Shown in pieces: positions 1 through 8,968 of a stretch of 18,219 bases of DNA. The DNA lies in the NCBI GenBank assembly GCA_000316135.1, contig JH994057.1:1-18219 (forward strand), given 5' to 3'. Under the pieces are notes generated by a model that was given only the letters and a program-made list of their open reading frames with translations, had not been told where the DNA came from and ran no database searches. Every line of letters begins with the position of its first letter. Position 1 is the first letter of the stretch. Source of the stretch: Trachipleistophora hominis (lineage: Eukaryota; Microsporidia; Pleistophoridae). Made by a program: the position numbers and the translations under genes.

Positions 1-324
1 CACTGATTTAAACCATCCGCTTTATAAACGGAATAGCGCAGCTAGTATTTTAATATTAGGCGTTAACTAGATTGACTAACAAGCAAAATAAAATATTTTG
101 CTCCATGCAAAGCAGGGAAGAAATACACAAAGCAACGTAGGGCAATGTTGTTAACTAAATTATATTTTTATTTTACCAATTTATAAAATTGTGTTGCAGC
201 AATCTAAAAGCCATAGAATGTCATCCACAAGTACTTTTAAAAAAGATTATGTAATTTTACGATATAAGCAGACTGTAAAACGGGAAGTATAGCAGAATAT
301 GAGGGATGCCTGCATATTGGTTGG
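1..324. other. AT-rich non-coding stretch
   Basis: No open frame with protein-like content is visible on either strand. The last part (about 270-324) would hold the promoter of the candidate U2 RNA that follows, but I see no TATA box or other element I can name. Confidence 0.5.
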
Positions 325-431
325 TCACAGCCTGTGAATCTGCTTAGTATTATGTGTAGTATAAAAAGATGTATTGATAGATTTATTATAAACCTATCAA
401 TACTTGGCACTATATGTCATAGCATGCCAAG
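325..431 (+). ncRNA. Candidate U2 spliceosomal snRNA (5' half)
   Basis: U2 snRNA pairs with the intron branch point during splicing. Here GTGTAGTAT at 354-362 matches the invariant U2 branch-site-recognition segment. GCTTAG at 342-347 sits just upstream, as in yeast U2, where the gap is 5 nt against 6 nt here. A short hairpin at 325-337 (TCACA/TGTGA) takes the place of stem I. After GTAGTAT come 8 nt, the same spacing as in yeast and human U2, then a perfect 10-bp hairpin (371-380 with 394-403) in the position of stem IIa. A second 7-bp hairpin (403-409 with 425-431) abuts it, as stem IIb does. I do not see the expected U-rich Sm site after 431, and the 3' end is undefined; this is the main weakness. 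The order and spacing of elements were read by eye. The identification as U2 is inference from established U2 structure. Confidence 0.55.
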
Positions 432-1112
432 TAAACAGAGATTAAAAACAGTTATGGAAAGAATATAATATGAAATAAGGATACGAATGCATTTGTAACT
501 TGTTATACGGTAAATAACCACGTGTTAAGCATTGTTTAAGATATGATTGTTAAGTTATTAGGATAAGTAATAAACTATTATTATAGTGTGTTATTTTTAT
601 GATAGTTTTATTTGACGAAGTAGTGAAAATAAGTAAAGGCCTTTTCATAAAAAAGATTGTTTTATAATTTTTTGTATAAATCTGATACGAGAGATTGTAA
701 CTCAAAACACGAAAGGATGTGTAATACATGATTATTGGCACTAATTAAACATTTATTTATTGCGTTATGCTGTTATAACACGTGATTGAATTGAGAAAGG
801 GGGCAAAAATAAAATCTACTAATATTAGATTGCAGCTTAGAGTAAAAATACTTGTACCTGTATGAATTGGGAGTAAAAATTAAAATAACATTTGTTTACC
901 AGTATAAAGAGTAACTCTCATTTGGCGAGATGGTATTTATCCTATAGGAAACCAGGTTACTGATACCTTAGTAATCACTAGAAAAAATGATGAGATAATC
1001 GCGTTGGTTGTACTGGCCAATCGATAATGCACCAATCCGTACAGTAAGCACACAATCAGTACCAAACTACTGAAACACTACGCACTTAAAAGAATCACTC
1101 GTTCTCATCTTC
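432..1112. other. Intergenic region upstream of zinc-ribbon gene A
   Basis: No supported gene. The 39-codon open frame at 908-1024 (+) looks protein-like but has no start codon and no recognisable relative. The final 90 bases before the ATG at 1113 must hold the promoter of the zinc-ribbon gene. I see no C-triplet there and no clear TATA box. Confidence 0.45.
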
Positions 1113-1418
1113 ATGTGTGAGCTCAGATTTTGCGGCACAAAGCGAAAGACGAAACGAACCGAAAATCAAGACACGAATGACATATTTTGTCCGTACTGCG
1201 CGTGCAGTACAAAGAGCGTATGGCTCATTGATACAATGTATTTTACGTTTTGTTTTCTTCCGCTGTACACGATTTACAATTCATCGGAGTATATAGGTTG
1301 TAAGAATTGCTATAAGAAACTTGGTGATCGAAGTGTTAAGACGTGTGAGCGGTGTACGAATGTGATAATTGCGGGATATCGGTATTGTGGACGGTGCGGA
1401 CAGGCGGTAGAGCCTTAA
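1113..1418 (+). CDS. Small zinc-ribbon protein A (101 aa)
   Basis: This is a small intracellular protein rich in paired cysteines, probably binding two zinc ions. CPYC at residues 26-29 and GCKNC at 62-66 would form one ribbon. They flank an aromatic stretch ending in a Pro-Leu pair (YFTFCFLPL, 43-51). CERC at 78-81 and YCGRCG at 91-96 form a second ribbon. The first ribbon plus the F..F.PL core resembles the fungal zinc-ribbon family Pfam zinc_ribbon_15; this assignment is from memory. The start is the first ATG after an in-frame TGA. The TAA stop overlaps an AATAAA signal. A paralogue lies at 6908-7219 on the same strand, with an almost identical cysteine plan and the shared end YRYCGRCG. 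Flanking DNA is far more AT-rich than the gene. The molecular role is unknown; nucleic-acid or protein binding are both possible. Confidence 0.85.
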   Translation: MCELRFCGTKRKTKRTENQDTNDIFCPYCACSTKSVWLIDTMYFTFCFLPLYTIYNSSEYIGCKNCYKKLGDRSVKTCERCTNVIIAGYRYCGRCGQAVEP

Positions 1419-1422
1419 TAAA
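1417..1422 (+). terminator. AATAAA polyadenylation-type signal overlapping the stop
   Basis: The last two bases of the TAA stop of zinc-ribbon gene A are the first two of AATAAA. This suggests a very short 3' untranslated region. The same arrangement is seen at the uS13 gene. Confidence 0.4.
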
Positions 1423-2048
1423 CGTTTGGTATCGTTCTTTTGTTAAATAACATCCTGATAAATAAAACAAAAATTTGAAGCTTAAGAATTTGATATAGAT
1501 GTACCACTTTTTGTATTATACATGGTATAAAGTAGGTGCTTAGTATTATAAGGCATGTTGTTATTACTTTATTGATTAAATAGTTAATTTAATATTACGG
1601 TGTTCTTAGTTAGTGTGGTATTGTGACATAATTTAAAACCACTTGAGGAGTGTAGTTTGAGTAGTAAGTAGAAACAATTAAAATTGTTTATTATCTGTAT
1701 GATGTTCGTATTAATCACAGTATAGTATTAGTATTTATTATTATATGAGATGCATCCTATCGTACGTATTAATATCTTACTATGATCATACATAGACTAT
1801 CATGAAAACGTTCATCTTTTTGATAATCACCAAGTAAACAATCTTTTTACTAACGACTTATCGAATTAACAATATTTCAAGCGCAATCATTTTATGATCA
1901 TTTTTTTCCTCTAACCACATTACTTTTATAAAATATGACCTTGTTATTCATATATAGATACTAAAATACAATTTTATTGTATCTTTTTTTAACGAAGATA
2001 TCCTACAAGTATCTGTTAGGATAACATCTGTTCAAATAATGATACGCT
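1423..2048. other. AT-rich intergenic region
   Basis: I see no gene, RNA or clear repeat here. The region is rich in short A/T runs. It separates zinc-ribbon gene A from a family fragment on the same strand. Confidence 0.5.
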
Positions 2049-2279
2049 ATGCTATCACACATTAACAATGGTTGTGACTTAGCAACGTTAAACGCTGTTG
2101 TACGGGATAAATTTAGCACATACTACCGTTATAGAACCAATGAATCAAACGAGCAGGAGATTGTGAACCAAAGACCGGTTGCAATGGTCGGTTCCAGCGG
2201 GTCAGAAGAGCACCTGTGTGGTAAGATGTGTAAAATGATAATTGAACAACCGTTAAAGAACGAAGAAAGAATGTGTTAG
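2049..2279 (+). CDS. Copy 1 of an unrecognised dispersed family (76 aa; intact or truncated)
   Basis: The function is not recognised. The open frame runs from an ATG to a TAG and is visibly richer in G+C than its flanks. Its second half carries VNQRPVAMVGSSGSEE (about residues 39-54), followed by a cysteine-containing, basic tail. The same motif recurs in the window at 4994-5122 (+) and 7495-7901 (-). Against copy 2 the DNA from ATGGTCGGTTCC onward matches 23 of 26 bases. Against copy 3 the 35 bases starting AACCAAAGAC match 27. Copy 3 extends about 45 residues further at its N-terminal side, with PPEEW and LDPN motifs missing here, so this copy may be a truncated remnant starting at an internal Met. 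It converges with the secreted-protein gene, with 67 bases between their stops. It could be a real short gene or a relic; I lean to a relic or recent truncation. Confidence 0.5.
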   Translation: MLSHINNGCDLATLNAVVRDKFSTYYRYRTNESNEQEIVNQRPVAMVGSSGSEEHLCGKMCKMIIEQPLKNEERMC

Positions 2280-2346
2280 GAAGGTGTGAAAAATAGATTA
2301 AAAAAACATTTTTAATATAAAACGACTGGGAAATTGTATCACATCT

Positions 2347-3045
2347 TTAGTTCATTTCACAGAGTTGCTGAAAATCTCTAACTGCATTTAAGAATAATTG
2401 CAGAATAGAAACCTTATTTAGGTATTCCTCGCACAGCGTTGTTAATAATACAATAAACCTTGGAAAGTCTTCGTAGTAGGTTTGATTAATTAAATCGTCT
2501 TGTAATTTACAGGTTTCTTTGATAAATGTTATCAAATTATCGAATAGATAAACAGAAGGAACCATAGTGATCGAAATGCCTACTTCGAGCGCAGGAATAA
2601 ACTTTTTTAACAACTCTTCAACTTGTATTACGCACTCCTCTGCCGACTGAATGAGGTGCATGTCAATTGGCACGGGATGTATGTTTTGCATCCTTTTCTT
2701 AACAAACATACATCCTATGAAGCTAGCGTTAAATTTTTTGAGAATATGAACTGCTTGTTCAAGAAAATGCGTCATATTTGGATGAGCCAGTGTTAAATCG
2801 CATATATCCCGAAATAGCTGTAAATTGTACATCGTAATCTCAGAATACGAAAGTTTAAATGTTGAACATGTATCACTCGTTTCAATATCAGCCATTGTGC
2901 TCAACAAAACCATGCTTTGATCGAGCGAGCGTTTAACACCGGCAACCATCCCTTTTTGAATGCATGTGAGTGTGGGTAATTCGTATAAGCTTATATTTGT
3001 GCACATGTATGTATTCAGATATAAAAAGACTACGATATAGAACAT
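2347..3045 (-). CDS. Secreted cysteine-containing helical protein (232 aa), unknown function
   Basis: I do not recognise this protein. The ATG at 3045 is chosen because it opens a hydrophobic leader (residues 1-14, with FYIVVFLYL at 2-10) that looks like a signal peptide. The open frame continues upstream only to a TTG start. A C-triplet lies about 12 bases before this ATG (ATACCCAACGTTACATG), as at other genes here. The mature part is predicted helical by its heptad-like hydrophobic spacing. It has eight cysteines (28, 60, 82, 112, 138, 179, 205, 229), an even number that fits disulfides in an exported protein. N-glycosylation-type triplets occur at N17, N90, N106 and N187. There is no later membrane segment or GPI-like tail. 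It is most simply read as a lineage-specific secreted protein, perhaps facing the host. Secretion and disulfides are inferred. Confidence 0.75.
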   Translation of the reverse strand: MFYIVVFLYLNTYMCTNISLYELPTLTCIQKGMVAGVKRSLDQSMVLLSTMADIETSDTCSTFKLSYSEITMYNLQLFRDICDLTLAHPNMTHFLEQAVHILKKFNASFIGCMFVKKRMQNIHPVPIDMHLIQSAEECVIQVEELLKKFIPALEVGISITMVPSVYLFDNLITFIKETCKLQDDLINQTYYEDFPRFIVLLTTLCEEYLNKVSILQLFLNAVRDFQQLCEMN

Positions 3046-3920
3046 GTAACGTTGGGTATTGCAAATTTTACAGAGTTTATTAAAACGAAAGATAACCAAA
3101 AAGAAAGTTCTTAGTATTTTCAAATTTTCACCAATTATTTGCTCATAAAAGACATTTAGAGAATCAAATCATAAAATGATTTATATTTTGCGAAGAGCTA
3201 TAACGATTATGTAATGGCATCAGTACAAAAAAAGAGTGTTTTAACGTTGTATATTTCTTACATAAGCCTTGATGAACATAACACAACTGTAATGCAGTAA
3301 TAGCACTTTAAATTTTGCACGCATTTTAAGCTTGTATTTTCCCAAAATGTACAAAATTTTTCAAATATAAGGCATTTCGTGATTATTTTGTCATTGTAAA
3401 AAAAAATTTTTTTGTTACGATTATCACAAAATATTTTTTAAATAGACGATTACACCATACATAGCTTACATTCATTTTATAACCGCTATGAACAACATAC
3501 ACTTACTAGCTATAACATGCCAAGCAGGTTATTTGATACGAGCGGTGCAATTTTTACTCGTTGAACAAAGCTGAAATTTGACTTTGTACATGGTTTTGGA
3601 GATTTTCCAAAAAATTTTATCAAACCATTACAAAAAGGTCGTTCATGTCCTCTAATCGGCCTATCACCATGAATTGATAATAAACTTAATAGTGCAAGCT
3701 TATAGAAAGCAGTCGTTAAGCAGACTGTTAGATATGGTAGCACGTAATACACTATATTAGACCGTATTAAAAATCATAAAATCACTACACCTGATTATAG
3801 ACGAGCGGATATAAACATGGCTCGAATGAAGCATTAAGAGCGCTGCTTTATTAATGAATTTAGTTGCCGTGTCAATCCATTAAGACGTTTTTGTCTTACA
3901 TCGCGGTGCATTGTTATTAA
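3046..3920. other. AT-rich intergenic region
   Basis: No supported gene. An 80-codon open frame at 3510-3752 (-) has only a GTG at its start and no ATG except near its end, so I do not call it. It may be a coding relic, since it contains a stretch of ordinary-looking protein sequence (GDRPIRGHERPFCNG). The C-triplet before the ATG at 3355 leads only to a 7-codon frame. Confidence 0.4.
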
Positions 3921-4064
3921 AAATTTCGTTTGTTACATACAAGATATAGACACATTCGTGTAGTTGGTGTGAACGAAGTACGTAGGTATAACAGTGGTGT
4001 GTCGTTTTGTGGTTTAGCTATTCTAAACAGTGGCCTGATTGATACAAAGATAGAGATGTTGGTT
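3921..4064 (+). pseudogene. Possible Merlin/ISXO2-like transposase scrap (catalytic-core region)
   Basis: A 48-codon open frame lies between TAA and TGA, with no usable start. It reads HIRVVGVNE, then RRYNSG, then LILNSGLIDT-like sequence. In ISXO2/Merlin DDE transposases the first catalytic Asp lies in an I.VDE segment, followed by a basic R/K-R/K-YN-R-G stretch and then a FGGI..xT segment. The order here is the same, but the catalytic Asp position is an Asn. The match is by eye from memory of the family and is short. Random frames of this length are common in such AT-rich DNA, so this is a weak call that gains support only from the longer candidate at 12683-13777. Confidence 0.25.
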
Positions 4065-4993
4065 TGAAATATGTTAAAGGATGAAAATGGCGTGATAAAG
4101 ATTAGTTACTTATTTTTTGATTTCATATATTTTTCATGAGTAAGATAGGCTTTTTACAAGCGAATAGTCGGATTTATCCGAGGTATTTTGATGGAAAATC
4201 TTTATTTGATAACAATAAAATAAACTTTATCCGATCGATAAGCAGATTTGTTTGTGTTTAACATATGGATTAACACTAAAAAGCCAACATTGCACACAAT
4301 ACCAATCAATTTTACAGAAAAATGTTATCCAGCTCAAATAGGACTAAACACTCAATATATTAAAGCTTTAAATTTACAGTGTTCTAATGATATAAATATT
4401 GAGATATTCATATGATTTTGACATATTTTAGACCAATAGATGTGTAAAATGAAACGATTTTTTAATTCGTCGAAGCAGACGCATAAAAATTCATAAAACA
4501 CGTTTGTTAAATTGGAAAAACCAAAAAAGACTAATTAAAAGAATAACTAACTAAGAAACCGAATAAACTGAAAATTATTCTAATAAATCGTCCAACAAGT
4601 GTAATCTAAGTAGACAAATATTTGCTCTTGTTGGCCGTACCATTTATTGTCATTAAAGTTTGTCTCGATAAAAGTTTACGACATGGTTTCGAATTTTTAT
4701 CAAAATAATTTTTAATCATACTCCTTCATGTGCAAGCATCGTAAAAAACGTGGTCGATTGTTGTATACACAACAAATTCTAAATAATGAACAAATTAATT
4801 TTACAAAGATCGACCAAGCTATTTCGTTTATGAAAAGGAAGTGTGAATGGATTGTAATTGCGACAAAACTTACTCCTGGTTTGTCTTTTATTTTCGTTTC
4901 ATATTGGTTACTTCCGCATAATTTTCGTTCTAACATTGACTAAAACAATCAATTCGTAGTTAACAATAGTAATTTTTTAACTACCAATCATAA
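4065..4993. other. AT-rich intergenic region with opposed open frames
   Basis: Two overlapping open frames on opposite strands (4728-4943 + and 4712-4936 -) both have an ATG and 71-74 codons. Neither shows a motif, a start signal or a relative, and they exclude each other as real genes. A decayed gene on one strand is possible. Nothing else is visible. Confidence 0.4.
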
Positions 4994-5122
4994 AATATTG
5001 TACCTATGGTAGGTCCCAGCGGATCAGAAGAATGTGTTAAGCTGGTGAAGTGTGCAGTGATGGTAATTAAATATACATTAGGAAAAAATCGTACAAAATT
5101 ACTGAACGATTTTCTAGTATGA
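4994..5122 (+). pseudogene. Copy 2 of the dispersed VNQR...SSG family (fragment)
   Basis: A 42-codon frame opens just after a TAA and closes at TGA (5120-5122); its first ATG is at 5006. From that ATG it reads MVGPSGSEE and then a basic tail with IKYTLGKNR and LLNDFL. It aligns with copy 1 at MVGSSGSEE and with copy 3 at IKHSFAKKR followed by NTLLS. DNA identity to copy 1 over the first 26 bases from the ATG is 23/26. Everything N-terminal to the motif has decayed beyond recognition. This is a fragment rather than a gene. Its function is unknown. Confidence 0.5.
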
Positions 5123-5191
5123 GAATTGCATGATATCATATTGTTTTTTATTTCAAACCAGAATGTTCAACGAACTTTTTAATTTTTTCTT

Positions 5192-5245
5192 CAACTAACT
5201 ATTCAGCTCAAAACTTCTTTTCTTATTAATATTAATGGTTATTAT
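5192..5245 (+). repeat. Diverged repeat, copy of 8969-9022
   Basis: Starting at CAACTAACTATTCAG, these 54 bases align without gaps to 8969-9022 with about 38 identities. Many differences are C-to-T or G-to-A changes, so this copy looks like an AT-shifted version of the other. Its nature (transposon piece or duplicated gene flank) is unknown. Confidence 0.35.
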
Positions 5246-6907
5246 TTTTACGCTATTATTGTAGTTTATACAACACTATTGGTTAAGCGTTACATATCCA
5301 ATAACTATCCTAACTGTTATGTTAAACATGAATAAAAATATATTTTGTGACCACAATATAAATCCAGTTAATAACGTGTATATGAAAAATGTTGCAGAGC
5401 TTACAATATTTCCTATAATATATAATTTAAACATATTTAACAAAGTATTGTAGCTAAAAAAGGACTAGAATCGGTGTTGAGTGATGTTTACTTCCGACTT
5501 GTACTTTGTTTGTCATACAAAATAATTTGAAATCGTTAAAAAACGTTGTTTCTTGCTGGAAATTATGATTTACTTTTATATAACATGTTATAATGCGTCA
5601 TTATTTTAATTTTACATTAAAACAGGCGAAATCATAAAATTTCCCGTGATGATCATATACGCAACTTCTAGTTATTAAAAGAAATAGAAACACCAAATTA
5701 AACAATCCTTGTGCAGAATCAGATTGTAAATAGAAACTTTTTTGACAATGTTAATTTTTGAGAGTATGCTGTGATACTTCTTGAAAAAAAGTTGTTGCAT
5801 GGACATAATAGCAGATACATGGTATAAATGATTTTAATTATGATAGGCCTAGTTTGTATCGTATTTTTCAGTTTTAATATAGTCGCTTATTCACAATTTC
5901 ATATAAAAATAGTTAAGTAGTACCATGTATTACATTAAAAAGATAACGGTAAATATTGATGATGTTTTATTCTCAGACAGATGTTTTGAAATAAAACAAC
6001 ACAAATTAACAATTAGATATTCCTTTTAGAGTATATATTAAAGTTGAAGAAAATACTTTTAAATGTTTGCACTATGTCCAAATTGATAACAAAGAAAATT
6101 CATCATTAAAAGCGGTTTACTTGATGAAAGAAATATATTCTAAGTGTGATACGATGATATAAGAAGATCATTTTGTCGATTCATGTTGCAATAATCTATT
6201 CGTGCGTGATAGCCACAGATGAGATTAACGATTAATGGTTGATTATAAAAGCTGTTTCACCGGTGTAATTTGACATAGTCTGGGCAATCTATATAAATCA
6301 CGTTCAATGCTTGAAAAGCGATACTGCAAGGCTCATAATCTTACACAAGATGACTTATATTGTTGTTTTTGCGTGTTTTTTATTATATCTCGTTTCTCAT
6401 TATTTGTTGTTCTGCTTTTCTTGGCTGACGATGTTCTTTTCGTTATAAGATAAAAATGCTCATGCAAGAGCCAAGTACGGCAATACTTGTGAAGAGAGAT
6501 TGCCCAATAAATATGTTTGAGCTTATCAATTATTTTATTGATTGCTAATAATGATAAGATCTAATATATCTTTTCGAATAAGCTTCCATTTCTATGGTTA
6601 ATAATGTCTTTTTTACATTTGTTTACATAATAGTGAAAATATGTATTTTATATTCAAAACTATATCATTTACTTTTATTTTCTTACTAAAAGTCTGTTTG
6701 ATTAGTACCTCATACAACAACAACCAACCAAATTTTTTTTTAGTTCTATTTTATACAATAAAAAATTTTTGATTGGAAACTTTTAGCAAAAAATAAAAAA
6801 CTTTTTCTTGATTAGACGTGATTCATCACAGTTGACATATGTACTAAAAGGGATAATTAAAATATCTTTGTATCTAAGTTATAAAATGGAAAGAAATATG
6901 CTGCCCC
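5246..6907. other. Long AT-rich intergenic region
   Basis: No supported protein gene in this 1.6 kb. At 6289-6296 there is a TATATAAA, followed about 55 bases later by an ATG (6350) opening a 32-codon, almost wholly hydrophobic frame that ends at 6448. This could be the promoter and signal-peptide stub of a lost secreted-protein gene. The last bases before 6908 carry a CCCC directly abutting the start codon of zinc-ribbon gene B. Confidence 0.4.
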
Positions 6908-6910
6908 ATG
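6902..6910 (+). promoter_or_regulatory. C-rich start signal abutting ATG
   Basis: TGCCCCATG: the C run directly precedes the start codon of zinc-ribbon gene B. Microsporidian genes commonly carry CCC- or GGG-type signals just before the ATG. Similar C-triplets precede the starts at 3045 (-), 13907 and 15658. Confidence 0.4.
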
Positions 6911-7219
6911 TGCAATTGTATGATATGCGGTTTAACAAGCAGGAAAATTACTAAGCGAAACGAAAATGGTGTTATAGATGTTTATTGTCCGCACTGTAGT
7001 AACACCGTTACATCATGTACTATTTATGAGAAGTATTACTTTTCGTTCTTTTTTATACCGCTATGTCCCGTAAAGACAAAAAAGAAGTACGCTGGTTGTG
7101 GGGTGTGCAAAATTAAATTTAGTGATGGGCGGGTGAGAGTATGCTCGAAATGCAGGAGTGTTGTTTTAAACAGCTATAGATATTGTGGGCGATGTGGTGA
7201 CGAGGTCAGTTATCAGTGA
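6908..7219 (+). CDS. Small zinc-ribbon protein B (103 aa), paralogue of A
   Basis: This protein shares the full plan of the protein at 1113-1418: CPHC at residues 27-30, an aromatic YYFSFFFIPL core at 43-52, GCGVC at 63-67, CSKC at 79-82 and the identical end YRYCGRCG at 90-97. Spacing between cysteine pairs is conserved to within one residue. Extra cysteines at the N-terminus (C2, C4, C7) partly match C2 and C7 of A and may add a metal site. The start is the first ATG after an in-frame TAA and directly follows CCCC, the C-rich start signal seen at several genes here. The stop is TGA. An AATAAA signal lies about 20 bases downstream. The resemblance to Pfam zinc_ribbon_15 applies here too. The two genes are 5.5 kb apart with decayed sequence between them. 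Function unknown. Confidence 0.87.
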   Translation: MCNCMICGLTSRKITKRNENGVIDVYCPHCSNTVTSCTIYEKYYFSFFFIPLCPVKTKKKYAGCGVCKIKFSDGRVRVCSKCRSVVLNSYRYCGRCGDEVSYQ

Positions 7220-7494
7220 GAAACACGATCTGAAATAATCAAATAAAACAATCTTTTACACAAAAGTGATGACAAGAGGATAGTAATATTACGAAATAAC
7301 CGTATTGTGAATCTTCAATCTGTATTAAGTGATTATTTGCATATTCGTTACTTGTTACACATACCACAGCGGTATCACTCATTGTTATAGAGAGAACTGT
7401 TTTAGTGCTATACAAAGTATTTACACTTCAGAAAACAAAAATGTTATTTTTTGATCACTTTCTTGTGAGTATTATTCTTGATAAAGTTAACCAA
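7220..7494. other. AT-rich intergenic region
   Basis: Downstream flank of zinc-ribbon gene B, with an AATAAA about 20 bases after its stop. Around 7487-7535 there may be a further diverged copy of the 8969-9022 repeat (shared ACCAAT and AAAGTTGT), with a small insertion. Nothing else is seen. Confidence 0.35.
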
Positions 7495-7901
7495 TTAATT
7501 TAATTCAAAGTTGTGATTTTTATCATGGTTGGTGGAAAAAAAAAGATTTCTAAGAAATAAACTTAATAAAGTATTTATCACATCTAATTCTCTTTTCTTT
7601 GCAAAAGAATGTTTGATTATTCCATTTTTCACGTATTTTTGGGCTCCGCTGGAATCATCCATGGCTATTAGTCTTTGGTTTACAAATGCACCATTAAAGT
7701 ATCGAACAATCTGTTTCACTTGCTGTAAAGGAAGTGATTGATTAATATATTCGGATCAAGTTTGCCGACCAATTTATCGTATTTCCATTCCTCTGGTGGG
7801 GCAAACGAGAGAAGGTTGTTAAATAGATTTTTATTGTTATTTGACGGTATGGAACGTTGCGTAAGAGGAGCGTGTGGTCCTTCATCCTTTTGGCCTTTAT
7901 A
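7495..7901 (-). pseudogene. Copy 3 of the dispersed VNQR...SSG family, frameshifted
   Basis: This is the longest copy of the unrecognised family. Read on the minus strand, an open frame without a start runs from 7901 to a TGA at 7716 and contains PPEEWKYDKL and LDPNILINHF. A second frame, open from 7755 to a TAA at 7495-7497, continues with LPLQQVKQIVRYF, VNQRLIAMDDSSG and IKHSFAKKR. The two frames overlap at 7716-7755, where one indel would join them. The joint order fits copy 1, whose N-terminus (MLSHI... then VVRDKF) aligns to ILINHF...IVRYF. With no ATG and a frameshift, this is a relic. No known domain is recognised. The conserved motifs across three copies show that they once encoded protein. 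Confidence 0.5.
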
Positions 7902-8968
7902 TCAAATATATTTTTAGAGGAGATTGCCCGGTAGATATCTGTTGGTTACAACATAACTTTTAAGTTGTATTTTTTAATTAAATTAATAGTATTGATTTAA
8001 TTATGATCGCAAATCATGTATTTGAAGTATTGGTGCAAAAAAATAAATTTTTTGTTCAATCGGTGAATAACCTATATTTTAAATTCTATCTTGGCTTTTT
8101 GATATTATATCTAAATAAACAATCTGTTTTTAACAAAAATCTGATTATAAACGCTTATATTGCTTGTTTTTTTATTAAAAGTTAGTTTAATTATCACCTT
8201 ATAACATATCATCTAACTAAACACATATAGTGATGGTATCGGTAGAAATCCTGCATTCAAAAATATAGAATATCTCAATATAAAATCTAGTAAGCATGAT
8301 AATCAACAAAAATGATCAAATCGCCAAGTTCGATGATTACTAAGATTATCATTTCACGAAAGTTTGGTAATTTTGTAAAGTCTCTAGCCGCATACTTACG
8401 TTTATAAAAAGAACAATGAGTTAGTATACATCTAATATAACACTCTTCATTTATTTACTTCATTTTGATTTATTTAAATTATTTTTCAATAATTTGCTTT
8501 TTCTGTCAAGATTAAAAAAATAATATCCAGCCAACAGCAGCATTTTTTCGAAATATCGTTGGTACAAGATTATTGTGTAAGCTTCTGAATATGAAAATGG
8601 CATGGCAACATGTAATTTTTTATTTATTATCAAACATTTTTATAAAAATTTTGGTGTTTTCTCGAACCAACTAATCTGTTTTTGAGTTTTCTCTTTATTA
8701 ACACTAGCCCGTCTCGTCATTCCTTTAATAAGACGAGATTAAATTATGTATTTTTAGTAAAGTTTATTTCTTTCGTTGTTCTTAATTTCATTTTGAAGTA
8801 CCATTTTAGCGTTGCTCCACTTTTTAATAGAGGCTTGAAAATAAACATCTAGCCAGCATTGATGTTTTCGCTTAATTATCGGTAAAATAATATTTAACAA
8901 GTTTTGTAAAACGAGAATTAGACAGAAAATATAAAGTTTTGAACATTAAAGCGTAAAATATTTTTTTT
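7902..8968. other. AT-rich intergenic region
   Basis: No supported gene. The 60-codon frame at 8003-8185 is low-complexity Phe/Leu/Ile/Asn-rich, as expected from random AT-rich DNA. A small hairpin (TCTCGTC at 8712-8718 with GACGAGA at 8732-8738) is present, with no known role. Confidence 0.45.

Noticed and set aside
639..675. GCCTTTTCA followed by AATTTTTTG, hinting at U5 snRNA
   Set aside because: The loop differs from the invariant GCCTTTTAC and no stem encloses it; the T-run is common in AT-rich DNA.
908..1024. 39-codon frame reading like ordinary protein before zinc-ribbon A
   Set aside because: No start codon, no homology seen, and random frames of 40-50 codons are expected in dozens here.
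3510..3752. 80-codon minus-strand frame with a hydrophobic start
   Set aside because: It begins only at GTG, has no ATG upstream, no start signal and no relative I recognise. Frames of this size occur by chance in such AT-rich DNA, though a relic is possible.
4712..4943. Opposed 71- and 74-codon frames with ATG starts
   Set aside because: They are antisense to each other, have no motif or start signal and cannot be told apart, so neither is called.
7529..8185. Plus-strand open frames 7529-7741 and 8003-8185
   Set aside because: The first is antisense to family copy 3; the second is low-complexity and AT-driven.
8390..8402. ATACTTACG, resembling the U1 5' end
   Set aside because: No U1-like hairpins or Sm site follow; a nine-base match is expected by chance.
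8660..8680. TTCGA-type motifs (also near 7700, 14767 and 17520) as tRNA T-loops
   Set aside because: None has a paired T stem, an acceptor stem or an A box at the right distance.
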